Shown: in pieces, positions 36,212-44,686 of the stretch | Numbering within the stretch: the first letter of the stretch is position 1 | Layout of the letters: each line of letters starts with the position of its first letter | Origin: Streptococcus australis | GTDB lineage: Bacteria; Bacillota; Bacilli; Lactobacillales; Streptococcaceae | DNA: 64,000 nt | Direction of reading: 5' to 3' | Assembly (NCBI RefSeq): GCF_019930045.1 | Contig: NZ_JAHZQQ010000001.1 | Span: forward strand, 62,001 to 126,000 | Notes under the pieces: generated by a model | The model's database searches: none | Seen by the model: the letters and a program-made list of their open reading frames with translations, nothing else | What the model was told of the DNA's origin: nothing | Made by a program: the position numbers and the translations under genes

Positions 36212-36240
36212 AGAATATCATTTTTGGAGTTACAAAACAA
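36212..36240 (-). promoter_or_regulatory. Candidate promoter of the glycosyltransferase cluster
   Basis: Minus strand -35 TTGTTT (36235-36240), 17-bp spacer, -10 TATTCT (36212-36217), between the pncA terminator and the GT8 gene. Both boxes are only moderate matches. Confidence 0.45.
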
Positions 36241-36252
36241 TGGCTAGCTCCT

Positions 36253-36286
36253 AAAAAATAGTATCAGATTCTTCATCTGATACTAT
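36253..36286 (-). terminator. Terminator of codY-pncA
   Basis: A 12-bp perfect stem (36258-36269 with 36275-36286, loop TCTTC) has an A-run on its plus-strand left side and sits 16 bp past the pncA stop. Confidence 0.88.
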
Positions 36287-36301
36287 CTTACAAATCAATC
36301 G

Positions 36302-36877
36302 TTAGTCTTTGATTTTGTTTAGTTTCTCATCTACTAGTGTTGCACCTAAAACGTATTTAAAATGATTCAGAGCAAATTGATGATTCTCTACTGTTAGGGA
36401 GGCTACAGCAGACTCCACTACTTGAATCTGATAGCCCAGATTATAGGCATCAATAGCTGTATGGAGAACACAGATATCCGTCAAAACCCCTGTCAAAATG
36501 ACAGTATCCACTCCCCGCTCTCGTAAGCGGATGTCCAAATCAGTCCCTGAAAAGGCAGAATAATGACGTTTGTCCATCCAAAAGACACGAGCATCTGACT
36601 GATAATCCTTGAAAAAATTAGCCAAAGGCCCATAAAGATGACGACCAGTAGTCCCCATAATATTGTGAGGGGGAAATAGTTTACTTTCCGGATGAAAAGG
36701 ATCGTCCAAATCGTGGCCATCAATAGCAAAGAAGACATAAGCTCCCTGCTTAAAAGCTTCCTCTGTCACTTGAGCAATAGTTTCTGAAATAGCCTGGGCA
36801 GGCGCTCCAGCGGTCAGTTTTCCATCATCTGCGACAAAATCAACTGTGTAATCAATTGAAATCAATGCTTTGTTCAT
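36302..36877 (-). CDS. pncA: Nicotinamidase / isochorismatase-family cysteine hydrolase
   Basis: A 191-residue amidohydrolase that probably converts nicotinamide to nicotinate for NAD salvage. The triad is Asp9 (I-D-Y-T-V-D-F), Lys103 (W-M-D-K-R-H-Y-S-A-F-S-G-T) and Cys136 (T-D-I-C-V-L-H-T). The metal-site region D-G-H-D-L-D-D-P-F-H-P-E is also present. Its ATG overlaps the last base of the codY stop, so it is co-transcribed with codY. Together with nadD it covers part of NAD synthesis. Confidence 0.9.
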   Translation of the reverse strand: MNKALISIDYTVDFVADDGKLTAGAPAQAISETIAQVTEEAFKQGAYVFFAIDGHDLDDPFHPESKLFPPHNIMGTTGRHLYGPLANFFKDYQSDARVFWMDKRHYSAFSGTDLDIRLRERGVDTVILTGVLTDICVLHTAIDAYNLGYQIQVVESAVASLTVENHQFALNHFKYVLGATLVDEKLNKIKD

Positions 36878-37665
36878 TAGTAGTCTCTTTTCTTAATTTC
36901 CTCAAAGATATCTGGAATCAACACCTTGAGATAAGTTCCCTTCATCCCAAGCGAACGACTTTCAATAATTCCTGCTGACTCCAACTTCCGAAGTGCATTG
37001 ACAATCACTGAGCGAGTAATGCCAATCCGATCCGCAATAATAGACGCTGTCAACTGCCCTTCATTACCTTTCAATTCACTAAGGATAGCGGAAACCGCCC
37101 GCAGTTCAGAGTAAGACAAGGTATTAACAGCCATATTGACCGCTGTCCGGCGACGAATGTTTTTCTCATCTTCCTCTCGTTGGAAGTTCAACATTTGAAT
37201 CCCAACTACAGTACTAGCAATCTCAACCAAGATCAAATCATCATCGTCAAACTCTTTATCATTGCGCCAGATAATCAAAGATCCCAAACGAATCCCAGAA
37301 ACATGAATGGGTGCAATGGTCGTTAAGCCATCAGGAAATTCAGACTTGGTCTCTACCGGAAAGACGGTCAAATCATGTTCGATAGGAAGGTTTGCTTCTG
37401 TTTCATAGACTAAACTAGCTGCTTTAGCATAATCTTCCGGTAATTTTTTATTGTCAAAAAAAGCCTCAACCCGGTCATTATTCGTCTTGTAGCGCATGAA
37501 ATAACCTAGAAGAGTTCCCTTGCTATTAATAATACAAGCGTTACAATGAATGATATCAGCCAGTTGACGGGCAATTGCATTATAAGGCATTTCATCTTGC
37601 AACTGTTCTTCAGAACGTTTCAAGATAGATGTAATTTTTCTCGTTTTTTCTAATAATTTAGCCAT
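36877..37665 (-). CDS. codY: GTP/BCAA-sensing global repressor CodY
   Basis: CodY represses amino-acid uptake and biosynthesis genes when branched-chain amino acids are plentiful. The 262-residue protein has an N-terminal GAF domain (residues ~1-155) and a C-terminal winged helix whose recognition region reads [24 protein letters not shown] split over the helix-turn-helix. Length is typical. Promoter and CodY box are upstream, suggesting autoregulation. Confidence 0.97.
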   Translation of the reverse strand: MAKLLEKTRKITSILKRSEEQLQDEMPYNAIARQLADIIHCNACIINSKGTLLGYFMRYKTNNDRVEAFFDNKKLPEDYAKAASLVYETEANLPIEHDLTVFPVETKSEFPDGLTTIAPIHVSGIRLGSLIIWRNDKEFDDDDLILVEIASTVVGIQMLNFQREEDEKNIRRRTAVNMAVNTLSYSELRAVSAILSELKGNEGQLTASIIADRIGITRSVIVNALRKLESAGIIESRSLGMKGTYLKVLIPDIFEEIKKRDY

Positions 37666-37691
37666 AATAAACCTCGCATGTAGTCAGCTAA

Positions 37692-37738
37692 AGTATATCA
37701 TATAAGTGAGGGAATTTCAATCAAATTATCTGAAAATT
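37692..37738 (-). promoter_or_regulatory. codY promoter and CodY box
   Basis: Minus strand extended -10 TGATATACT (hexamer 37692-37697), 17-bp spacer, -35 TTGAAA (37715-37720). AATTATCTGAAAATT at 37724-37738 matches the CodY consensus AATTTTCWGAAAATT at 14 of 15 positions and lies 3 bp upstream of the -35. Confidence 0.8.
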
Positions 37739-37819
37739 ATTTATTTTTTCTACAATTCTATTCAATTCTGAAAAATTAGGCTTATGTAACAAAATATTCG
37801 CTAGATTCATTCAAAAAAA

Positions 37820-37841
37820 GAAACCGCCTATTAGCGATTTC
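37820..37841 (-). terminator. Weak terminator after the aminotransferase gene
   Basis: The stem GAAACCGC / GCGATTTC (37820-37827, 37834-37841) has one mismatch, with an A-run on the plus-strand left side, 8 bp past the gene. Confidence 0.55.
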
Positions 37842-37849
37842 TCTTACTC

Positions 37850-39064
37850 TTATCGTTTGTATTGTTTTAAGAAACGGGTCATCTTCTCTTGAATTTGAGC
37901 CAATTCTTCCACTCGTGGAAGGTAAACAATCCGGAAATGATCTGGCTCTTTCCAGTTGAATCCACGTCCGTGAACCAAGAGAACCTTTTCTTGTTTCAAG
38001 AAATTCAAGACAAACTGCTCATCATCATCCACTCGATACATCTCGCGATCAATCTTAGGGAAGATATAGAGACCAGCTTTTGGTTTGACAGCTGAAAGTC
38101 CTGGAATATCATTGATGGCCTTGTAGATAAAGTTCCGTTGTTCGTAAATTCGACCACCTGGGAGCAAGAGCTCATCCACTGACTGGTAGCCTCCCAAAGA
38201 AGTCTGTACCACTTGTTGGGCCAAGACGTTTGAACACAGGCGCATATTAGAAAGCATGTTCAAACCTTCGATATAGCCCTTCACGTGGTGTTTTGGTCCA
38301 GACAAGACCATCCAGCCGACACGGAAGCCCGCGATGCGGTGTGATTTGGACAAACCGTTCATGCTGACACAGAATAAATCTGGCGCGAGACTAGCAATGG
38401 CTGTGTGTTTGGCACCATCCATGACCAAGCGATCATAGATTTCATCTGCAAAGATAATCAAGCCATGTTGGCGAGCAATCTCGACAATTTCCAACAACAC
38501 CTCATCTGGATAAAGAGCTCCGGTCGGGTTGTTAGGGTTGATCACGACGATAGCCTTAGTGTTCGATGTGATTTTTGACTTGATATCATCAATATCAGGA
38601 TACCACTCAGCCTCTTCATCACAGACATAGTGCACTGCATTACCACCTGCTAGGCTGACCGCTGCTGTCCAAAGAGGATAGTCTGGCATTGGTACAAGTA
38701 CTTCATCCCCATTATCCAGCAAGCCTTGCATAGACATCACGATTAGCTCACTAACACCATTTCCGATATAGATATCATCAATCTCAACATTCGGAATCTT
38801 TTTCAATTGGCTATACTGCATAATGGCCTTACGAGCAGAAAAAATTCCTTTTGAATCCGAATACCCTTCACTATCCCGAGCATTCATAATCAAATCATGA
38901 ATGACTTCGTCGGGAGCTGTAAACCCAAATTCAGCCGGATTTCCTGTATTTAAGCGAAGGATTTTCTCCCCGTTTGCCCGCATGCGCATCGCTTCTTCTA
39001 AGACTGGACCACGAATATCGTAAGCGACGTGCTCCAGTTTGACGGACTTATTGTATTCTTTCAT
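37850..39064 (-). CDS. PLP-dependent aminotransferase, AlaA-like
   Basis: A 404-residue fold-type I aminotransferase. The PLP lysine lies in M-N-G-L-S-K-S-H-R-I-A-G-F-R-V-G-W. N-P-N-N-P-T-G and F-A-D-E-I-Y-D are the cofactor-binding motifs. It resembles the AlaA/AlaT alanine-pyruvate aminotransferases more than classical aspartate aminotransferases. Position just upstream of codY is usual in streptococci and fits a role in amino-acid metabolism. Confidence 0.9.
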   Translation of the reverse strand: MKEYNKSVKLEHVAYDIRGPVLEEAMRMRANGEKILRLNTGNPAEFGFTAPDEVIHDLIMNARDSEGYSDSKGIFSARKAIMQYSQLKKIPNVEIDDIYIGNGVSELIVMSMQGLLDNGDEVLVPMPDYPLWTAAVSLAGGNAVHYVCDEEAEWYPDIDDIKSKITSNTKAIVVINPNNPTGALYPDEVLLEIVEIARQHGLIIFADEIYDRLVMDGAKHTAIASLAPDLFCVSMNGLSKSHRIAGFRVGWMVLSGPKHHVKGYIEGLNMLSNMRLCSNVLAQQVVQTSLGGYQSVDELLLPGGRIYEQRNFIYKAINDIPGLSAVKPKAGLYIFPKIDREMYRVDDDEQFVLNFLKQEKVLLVHGRGFNWKEPDHFRIVYLPRVEELAQIQEKMTRFLKQYKR

Positions 39065-39204
39065 GATTTTTTCCTCACTTTATCAAACTGCTTCCATTAT
39101 ACCACTAGTTAATCTCGAGTACAACTAAGCAACCTCTTTCATTTTCGATGAAATCCTATAGATATCTGATTTGACCTTTACTTTCTATGGTAAAAGGTTT
39201 AAAA

Positions 39205-39240
39205 TATAATTATAGGTAACATAAATGGGTTCATCCATTT
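39205..39240 (+). promoter_or_regulatory. Candidate -10 and 5'-leader hairpin of uspA-like gene
   Basis: -10 TATAAT (39205-39210) without a good -35. The predicted transcript would start near 39217 and carry a hairpin AAATGG / CCATTT (39223-39228, 39235-39240) almost at its 5' end. Confidence 0.4.
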
Positions 39241-39278
39241 CATTTTCACGTTTTTCAAGCAGTAAAGGAGGACGGAAC

Positions 39279-39731
39279 ATGTCTCAAAAATACGAAAACA
39301 TCATGGTTGCAGTTGATGGATCTCGCGAAGCTGAACTCGCTTTTGAGAAGGGGGTCAATGTTGCGTTGCGAAACGGTTCTAAACTTACCCTTGCTCATGT
39401 CGTTGATACACGTGCTTTACAAAGTGTCTCTAGCTTTGATGCCGAGGTGTATGAAGGATTCCAAACAGAAGCCAATGAACTATTAGAAGGGTATATCAAG
39501 CGTGCAAAAGAAGCTGGCGTCCAAGATATTGCTTCGGTGGTTGAAATGGGAAATCCAAAAGTCCTCTTAGCAACTGATATCCCAGAAGCAGAAGGTGTTG
39601 ACCTCATCATGGTTGGGGCGACTGGTCTAAATGCTTTTGAACGTTTACTAGTTGGTTCTTCTTCTGAATATATCCTCCGCCATGCCAATGTCGATTTGTT
39701 AGTGGTTCGTGAGTCAGAAAAGACCTTATAA
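39279..39731 (+). CDS. Universal stress protein (UspA family)
   Basis: A 150-residue single-domain UspA protein. The ATP-binding motif G-A-T-G-L-N-A-x(8)-G-S-S-S-E-Y matches the ATP-binding subclass consensus G-x2-G-x9-G-(S/T). The start at 39279 has AGGAGG; the longer frame upstream has no ribosome site and runs through the leader. Cellular role in stress or stationary-phase survival is known for the family only in general terms. Confidence 0.92.
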   Translation: MSQKYENIMVAVDGSREAELAFEKGVNVALRNGSKLTLAHVVDTRALQSVSSFDAEVYEGFQTEANELLEGYIKRAKEAGVQDIASVVEMGNPKVLLATDIPEAEGVDLIMVGATGLNAFERLLVGSSSEYILRHANVDLLVVRESEKTL

Positions 39732-39750
39732 ACTTTATAAAAAACAAAAA

Positions 39751-39785
39751 GGTGTGAAGGAGAATGAATTTCCTCACACCTTTTT
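39751..39785. terminator. Bidirectional terminator
   Basis: The stem GGTGTGA(a)GGA / TCCTCACACC with a one-base bulge has A-rich sequence before and T5 after. The stop codon of the minus-strand HAD-MazG gene lies inside the right arm. Confidence 0.85.
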
Positions 39786-41186
39786 AGTTTCCTCAGATTC
39801 TACTGTTTTTTCAGAGCAATGTTTTTGATAAGCTTTGATTTGCCGTTCCAGCTCTTTTTGAATGGCTGGCTCAGGTGCATACTTTTCTTCCCAGTCGTCT
39901 GGTTTTAAAATTTTATGCGTGACTTCATCAAAGTGTGCCTGACCATCTGGGAAAATTTTCCCCATATTGGCGCGGTGAACAATCTCAAAGACCTCTTCAG
40001 GATCAACCCCCATTAGAACAAAACTACCATAAGTCAGATACAGCGTATCAATCAAGGCATCAACCTGCCCCACCAAGGAGATCTCAGCTGGATGTTTGCT
40101 ACGAACCTTATTAGCTGCCTCATCTAGGGCTTGATGCAAGCTTTCAATTGAACGATCAAAGGTTGCTTCATCTTTGCTAGCCGCGCGGATAAATTCAACC
40201 AGTTCTTCCTGCTTAAACATGGTTCGGTAAAGAGCCTCTTGATTGTCCCAGGCCTTTGGTTCTTCCTGGGTTTGACCATCCATGAGTTGATGAAAGGCTT
40301 TGACCTTATTAAAGTGGTCATCGCGACTAACAAAAAGTGACTGATCCGTGATAATACCAAAATGTTCCAGCGCTTTTTTGATCCCATCTTTGGTATTACT
40401 GGTCGTCGTATGCTGAGCTACTTCTTTAACCTTGCTTGTCCCATTCCCCATCGCAATCGACAGACCGACACCCGAAAGCATCTCTAAGTCATTATCCGAA
40501 TCTCCAAAGGCCATAACTTGGTCCATCGAGAAGCCAAATTCTTCTCCTACAATCCGAATCCCCTCCATTTTTGAGTTACCAGGGTTGATAACATCTGCCG
40601 CAAAGGGACTGGAACGCGTAAATTTTAAATCAGGAAAAGCTTGCTCAACTTTTTGAGTGTCTTTAGGACTAGCTAATAAGAGAACCTGATAAACTGGTCC
40701 TTGAGCAATTTGTTGCAGTTGCTTTTGGTCCTGAGGGACAACCTTGCTAACCACCTTGTTGAAGCCTTGACTAACTGCCTTCGAAAAGCCTTTTGGTACA
40801 AATCGTGCAGACCATAGAGAAATCGGACTCAGACCAAAACTCATAATGCGCGAACCTTCAACTCCATCTTCTGTTCCTAAGGCGATTTCGATGCAATGTT
40901 TCTTTGCATAGTCAATCAAGTGACGAAGATTATTCTTATCAATTGGAGAAGCAGATAAGACCTTGTCCTTGGTAAAAATATACTGACCATTATAGGTGAC
41001 CGCAAAATCAAAGTCATAACGCTCTATAAAAGGACGGACAAAGAAGGGGCCTCTCCCTGTTGCCAAACCAACAAAAATTCCTTGTTCCTTTAAGGCGCGA
41101 ATGGCTTTTTCGGTCGACTTTAAAACCATTCTACTATCATTGACCAAGGTTCCGTCAATGTCAAAAAAGACCGCTTTTATTTCCAT
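39774..41186 (-). CDS. Cof-type HAD phosphatase fused to MazG-like domain
   Basis: A 470-residue fusion. Residues 1 to about 280 form a HAD-superfamily Cof hydrolase with Asp9-x-Asp11 (F-F-D-I-D-G-T-L), a type IIB cap and G-D-S-D-N-D-L-E-M-L. Residues ~290-450 resemble the all-alpha MazG/phosphoribosyl-ATP pyrophosphohydrolase fold, with G-Q-V-D-A-L-I-D-T-L-Y and P-D-G-Q-A-H-F-D-E-V. MazG-like enzymes remove pyrophosphate from nucleotides, and Cof enzymes dephosphorylate sugar phosphates or cofactors such as FMN and PLP. The fused pair suggests a nucleotide house-cleaning sequence (inference). It is divergent from the asparaginase gene. Confidence 0.85.
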   Translation of the reverse strand: MEIKAVFFDIDGTLVNDSRMVLKSTEKAIRALKEQGIFVGLATGRGPFFVRPFIERYDFDFAVTYNGQYIFTKDKVLSASPIDKNNLRHLIDYAKKHCIEIALGTEDGVEGSRIMSFGLSPISLWSARFVPKGFSKAVSQGFNKVVSKVVPQDQKQLQQIAQGPVYQVLLLASPKDTQKVEQAFPDLKFTRSSPFAADVINPGNSKMEGIRIVGEEFGFSMDQVMAFGDSDNDLEMLSGVGLSIAMGNGTSKVKEVAQHTTTSNTKDGIKKALEHFGIITDQSLFVSRDDHFNKVKAFHQLMDGQTQEEPKAWDNQEALYRTMFKQEELVEFIRAASKDEATFDRSIESLHQALDEAANKVRSKHPAEISLVGQVDALIDTLYLTYGSFVLMGVDPEEVFEIVHRANMGKIFPDGQAHFDEVTHKILKPDDWEEKYAPEPAIQKELERQIKAYQKHCSEKTVESEETKKV

Positions 41187-41250
41187 GATAACTGCTTTCT
41201 TTCCGTTTTATGATACAATAAATTATAACACACATTCTAAGGAGACACAC

Positions 41251-42213
41251 ATGATTAAGAAAATTTTGGCCCTTCATACAGGAGGGACCATCTCCATGCA
41301 GGCGGATGCCACTGGAGCTGTCGTGACCAATTCATCCAACCCCATGAACCATATTGATCTGTCACTGGCAGGGATTGAGCTTACTTCAGAAGATTTTTTT
41401 AATTTACCTAGCCCTCATGTAACTCCTCAGCACATGTTGCAACTTTATCATAAGATTCAGAAAGAGGCTTCCCAGTATGATGGGATTGTCATCACCCACG
41501 GTACCGATACTCTTGAAGAAACAGCCTACTTTCTAGATACCATGGACTTGCCAACTATTTCGGTAGTCCTGACAGGAGCCATGAGAAGCTCCAACGAATT
41601 AGGGAGTGATGGCGTCTATAACTATCTGACTGCCATCCGGGTCGCGGCAGATCCCAAATCACAAGACAAGGGTGTTTTGGTCGTGATGAATGACGAAGTC
41701 CATGCAGCCAAGTACGTGACCAAAACCCATACAACCAATGTCAGTACTTTTCAAACACCAACTCACGGTCCTCTAGGCTTGGTCATGAAAAAAGAAGTTC
41801 TCTATTTCAAAACAGCTGAACCTCGTGTTCGATTTGATTTGCAAGAGATTAAGGGAGTCGTCCCCATTGTTTCTGCCTATGCTGGCATGAAGACAGACCT
41901 TCTTGATATGCTAGATGTTCGACAAATGGATGGCTTAATTATCGAAGCCTTTGGTGCAGGAAATCTTCCTAGGGAGGTTGCGGAAAAACTCTTTGAGTTT
42001 CAAGAGTCTGGCCTCCCCATTGCTTTAGTTTCTCGTTGCTTCAATGGGATTGCGGAACCAGTTTATGCCTACGACGGTGGCGGAGTTCAACTTCACGAGC
42101 ACGGCATCTTCTTTGTCAAAGAGCTCAATGCCGCCAAGGCTCGGCTAAAACTCTTGATCGCAATCAATGCTGGCTTAAAAGATAAAGAATTAAGAGATTA
42201 TATGGAAGGTTAA
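41251..42213 (+). CDS. ansA: L-asparaginase (type I-like)
   Basis: A 320-residue asparaginase that converts L-asparagine to aspartate and ammonia. Both catalytic triads are visible: Thr in L-H-T-G-G-T-I-S and Thr-Asp in T-H-G-T-D-T-L-E-E. No signal peptide, so cytoplasmic. The ATG at 41251 has AAGGAG; the longer frame overlaps the divergent neighbour and is rejected. Upstream lies an extended -10 TGATACAAT ending about 30 bp before the start. Confidence 0.93.
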   Translation: MIKKILALHTGGTISMQADATGAVVTNSSNPMNHIDLSLAGIELTSEDFFNLPSPHVTPQHMLQLYHKIQKEASQYDGIVITHGTDTLEETAYFLDTMDLPTISVVLTGAMRSSNELGSDGVYNYLTAIRVAADPKSQDKGVLVVMNDEVHAAKYVTKTHTTNVSTFQTPTHGPLGLVMKKEVLYFKTAEPRVRFDLQEIKGVVPIVSAYAGMKTDLLDMLDVRQMDGLIIEAFGAGNLPREVAEKLFEFQESGLPIALVSRCFNGIAEPVYAYDGGGVQLHEHGIFFVKELNAAKARLKLLIAINAGLKDKELRDYMEG

Positions 42214-42224
42214 AATAAGAATAG

Positions 42225-42254
42225 AAGGCGTGATGGTTGATACATCCGCCTTTT
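42225..42254 (+). terminator. Terminator of ansA
   Basis: The stem AAGGCG(T)GATG / CATCCGCCTT with a one-base bulge is followed by T4, 11 bp past the stop. Confidence 0.75.
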
Positions 42255-42383
42255 GAATTTAAAAATAGCTTTGGTGGACTGAGATAATGACTGACAAAAT
42301 AAATTTCAACATGGTTCGCATAGCTAGGACCTCTTTTCTGTTTTTTACGATTATAGGTCCACAAACTTAAAAAAAGATAAAAA

Positions 42384-42569
42384 GAGAGTAGGAAAGAAAT
42401 CAGTAATTCGTTAGAATTCGATTTCGTCGTCCCACCTCCGCACAGTTGAGTAAGGCTGTAAAAGCTGATGAAATCAGCGTAGTAGAGCCCGCTCAACCAC
42501 TGCGGTTTGCTCGACAATCCAAAGATAATTGAGAGGCCGGACTTTTGTCCTAGCCTCTTTTTCTTATCA
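42384..42569. repeat. 185-bp dispersed repeat, copy 1
   Basis: About 85-90% alike by eye to 59156-59340, in the same orientation. It lies between convergent ansA and recG. The first stem is damaged on its left arm in this copy. The right end forms a GC-rich hairpin (GAGGC, GGAC / GTCC, GCCTC) followed by a T-tract, so this copy can act as a plus-strand terminator. It holds no credible gene. Confidence 0.85.
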
Positions 42570-42573
42570 CTTC

Positions 42574-44589
42574 TTAATCCAGGTGTTCTTTCTGTTCCAA
42601 ATGCAGAGACAGACAGTGCCAGTCTGGATGCTCTCGCCAATTAGGAGTTGTCACCACTTGAACAGCTACCTTTCGCGCTTCCTCTAAAATCGGATAATCT
42701 TCAATGAGGTTGGCCACTTGAAATTCTGGTATACCTGATTGACGCGTTCCAAAGATTTCCCCAGAGCCTCGTAGCTTGAGGTCTTCTTCTGCCAAGACAA
42801 ACCCATTGGTTGTTTCGGTCATGATTTTCATTCGACGCTTGCCTGATTCTGTTTTAGGATTGGCAACTAATACTGCGTAAGACTGCTTATCACCACGTCC
42901 TACCCGACCTCTCAGCTGGTGCAATTGGCTCAATCCAAAGCGGTCTGCATCCATGATAATCATGACGGTGGCATTGGGAACATTAACTCCAACCTCGATA
43001 ACAGTTGTAGAAACTAGTAAGTCAATTTCTCCTTGCTTAAAGGCTTGCATAATGGCGTCTTTTTCTTCCCCCTTCATCTTACCATGGAGGAGGGCAATAC
43101 GGACACGATCCCCGAAGTAAGCAATCAATTCTTCCTCTAAGGCAATAGCGTTTTTGAGGTCCAAGGCTTCAGATTCTTCAATCAAAGGAGAAATAACATA
43201 GGCTTGGGAACCTTTTTGAATTTCTTTGACCAGCCAATCCAAAACCAAGTTTAACTGTTGGTGCTTGACCCATCGGGTGATGATTTCTTTTCGACCAGCT
43301 GGCATTTGATCGATGATGGAAACGTCCATATCTCCAAAAGCAGTGATTGCCAGGGTCCGAGGGATTGGGGTCGCTGTCATCATCAAGACATCCGGATTTT
43401 GGCCTTTTTCACGCAGGATCCGTCTTTGGGCCACACCAAAACGGTGCTGCTCATCAATAATGATCAAGCCTAAATCATGAAAATGAACCCCCTCCTGAAT
43501 CAAGGCATGGGTTCCCACAACAAGGTCCACTTGCCCTGACTTAATCAAATCCAACCGTTCTCGTCTCTCCGCAGCTTTTAAACTTCCTGTCAAAAGAAGG
43601 ATTCTAAGGTTAGAAAAAAGAGATGTCAAACTTTGTAAATGTTGCTCGGCCAAAATTTCTGTCGGTACCATCAAGGCCGCTTGTTTGCCAGCTGTCACAG
43701 CAGCATACATGGCTAATCCAGCAACGACGGTTTTTCCACTTCCAACGTCCCCTTGCAAGAGACGATTCATGTGGTAAGGAGAACGCATATCTGCTAGAAT
43801 TTCGCTCAGACTTCTCTCCTGGGCTTCTGTCAAAGCAAAGGGAAGACTAGCTTGAAGAGCTTTTAGCTTCTTCTCATCCCAATCCAGCACGATTCCCTGT
43901 CCAACAGAACGATTTTCTTCCTTCAAGACCTGCAGTTGCAATTGGAAAAAGAGCAGTTCTTCAAATTTTACTCGTCTCAGAGCCTGCTTGTATTCCTCAA
44001 GATCCTTGGGAAAATGCATGGCTCTGACTGCTTGTCTGCGAGAAAGCAGATGATACTTGTCCATTAAGATTTGGGGGAGATTTTCTTCCAACAGTTGATC
44101 CAATCCGGCTTCAAAAGCCGTTTTAATGACCTTTACCAGGGCAGACTGACTCACCCCTTGAGACAAGCGGTAGACCGGTTGGAGGTCATCTTCAACTTGC
44201 GCTAACAGTTTCATTCCTGTCAAGGCTCCCTTGGCTTTGTCCCATTTACCAAAGACAGCCACCGTTTGCCCCAGTTCAATCTTGTCCGCTAGATAGGGCT
44301 GGTTAAAGAAACTAACTGCTAGGACCAGCTCCCCTTGTTTAATAGTGAAACGAAGACGGTTACGCTTGTAACCATAGTATTGGACATTGGCTGGAGTAGC
44401 GACAAGTCCAGAAACAACTGCTTTTTCTCCATCTTCCAGGTCTAAAACATTTTTTGATTTAAAATCTTCATACCGAAATGGGAAGTAAAGTAAGAGATCT
44501 TCAACCGTTTCGATACCCAATTTCTTGTATTTCTCTGCTGATTTTGGTCCAATTCCTGGTAGGACAGATAGTGGTTGGTGTAAGTTCAT
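42574..44589 (-). CDS. recG: ATP-dependent DNA helicase RecG
   Basis: RecG regresses stalled forks and processes branched DNA. The 671-residue protein has the N-terminal wedge/OB domain (F-R-Y-E-D, then an OB fold) and helicase motifs including Walker A G-D-V-G-S-G-K-T, D-E-Q-H, T-A-T-P-I-P-R-T and Q-L-R-G-R-V-G-R-G. The C-terminal TRG motif region follows. Length is normal. It follows alr in the secA-acpS-alr-recG series with a 97-bp gap. Confidence 0.97.
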   Translation of the reverse strand: MNLHQPLSVLPGIGPKSAEKYKKLGIETVEDLLLYFPFRYEDFKSKNVLDLEDGEKAVVSGLVATPANVQYYGYKRNRLRFTIKQGELVLAVSFFNQPYLADKIELGQTVAVFGKWDKAKGALTGMKLLAQVEDDLQPVYRLSQGVSQSALVKVIKTAFEAGLDQLLEENLPQILMDKYHLLSRRQAVRAMHFPKDLEEYKQALRRVKFEELLFFQLQLQVLKEENRSVGQGIVLDWDEKKLKALQASLPFALTEAQERSLSEILADMRSPYHMNRLLQGDVGSGKTVVAGLAMYAAVTAGKQAALMVPTEILAEQHLQSLTSLFSNLRILLLTGSLKAAERRERLDLIKSGQVDLVVGTHALIQEGVHFHDLGLIIIDEQHRFGVAQRRILREKGQNPDVLMMTATPIPRTLAITAFGDMDVSIIDQMPAGRKEIITRWVKHQQLNLVLDWLVKEIQKGSQAYVISPLIEESEALDLKNAIALEEELIAYFGDRVRIALLHGKMKGEEKDAIMQAFKQGEIDLLVSTTVIEVGVNVPNATVMIIMDADRFGLSQLHQLRGRVGRGDKQSYAVLVANPKTESGKRRMKIMTETTNGFVLAEEDLKLRGSGEIFGTRQSGIPEFQVANLIEDYPILEEARKVAVQVVTTPNWREHPDWHCLSLHLEQKEHLD

Positions 44590-44686
44590 TCATTCCTCCT
44601 AGATAAGAAAGGAGGCTGGGACATTCGTCTTCAACCTCTTTCATCTCGAACTTTTTATGAAAGGAAGCTAGGAAAAGACAAACAGC

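Noticed and set aside
41101-41250. 50-codon N-terminal extension of the asparaginase gene
   Set aside because: It overlaps the start of the divergent HAD-MazG gene and the promoter; the ATG at 41251 has a strong ribosome site and matches the family N-terminus.
42164-42640. A 158-codon minus-strand frame through the ansA-recG gap
   Set aside because: It crosses the dispersed repeat and the ends of two real genes, has no ribosome site and no recognisable protein character.
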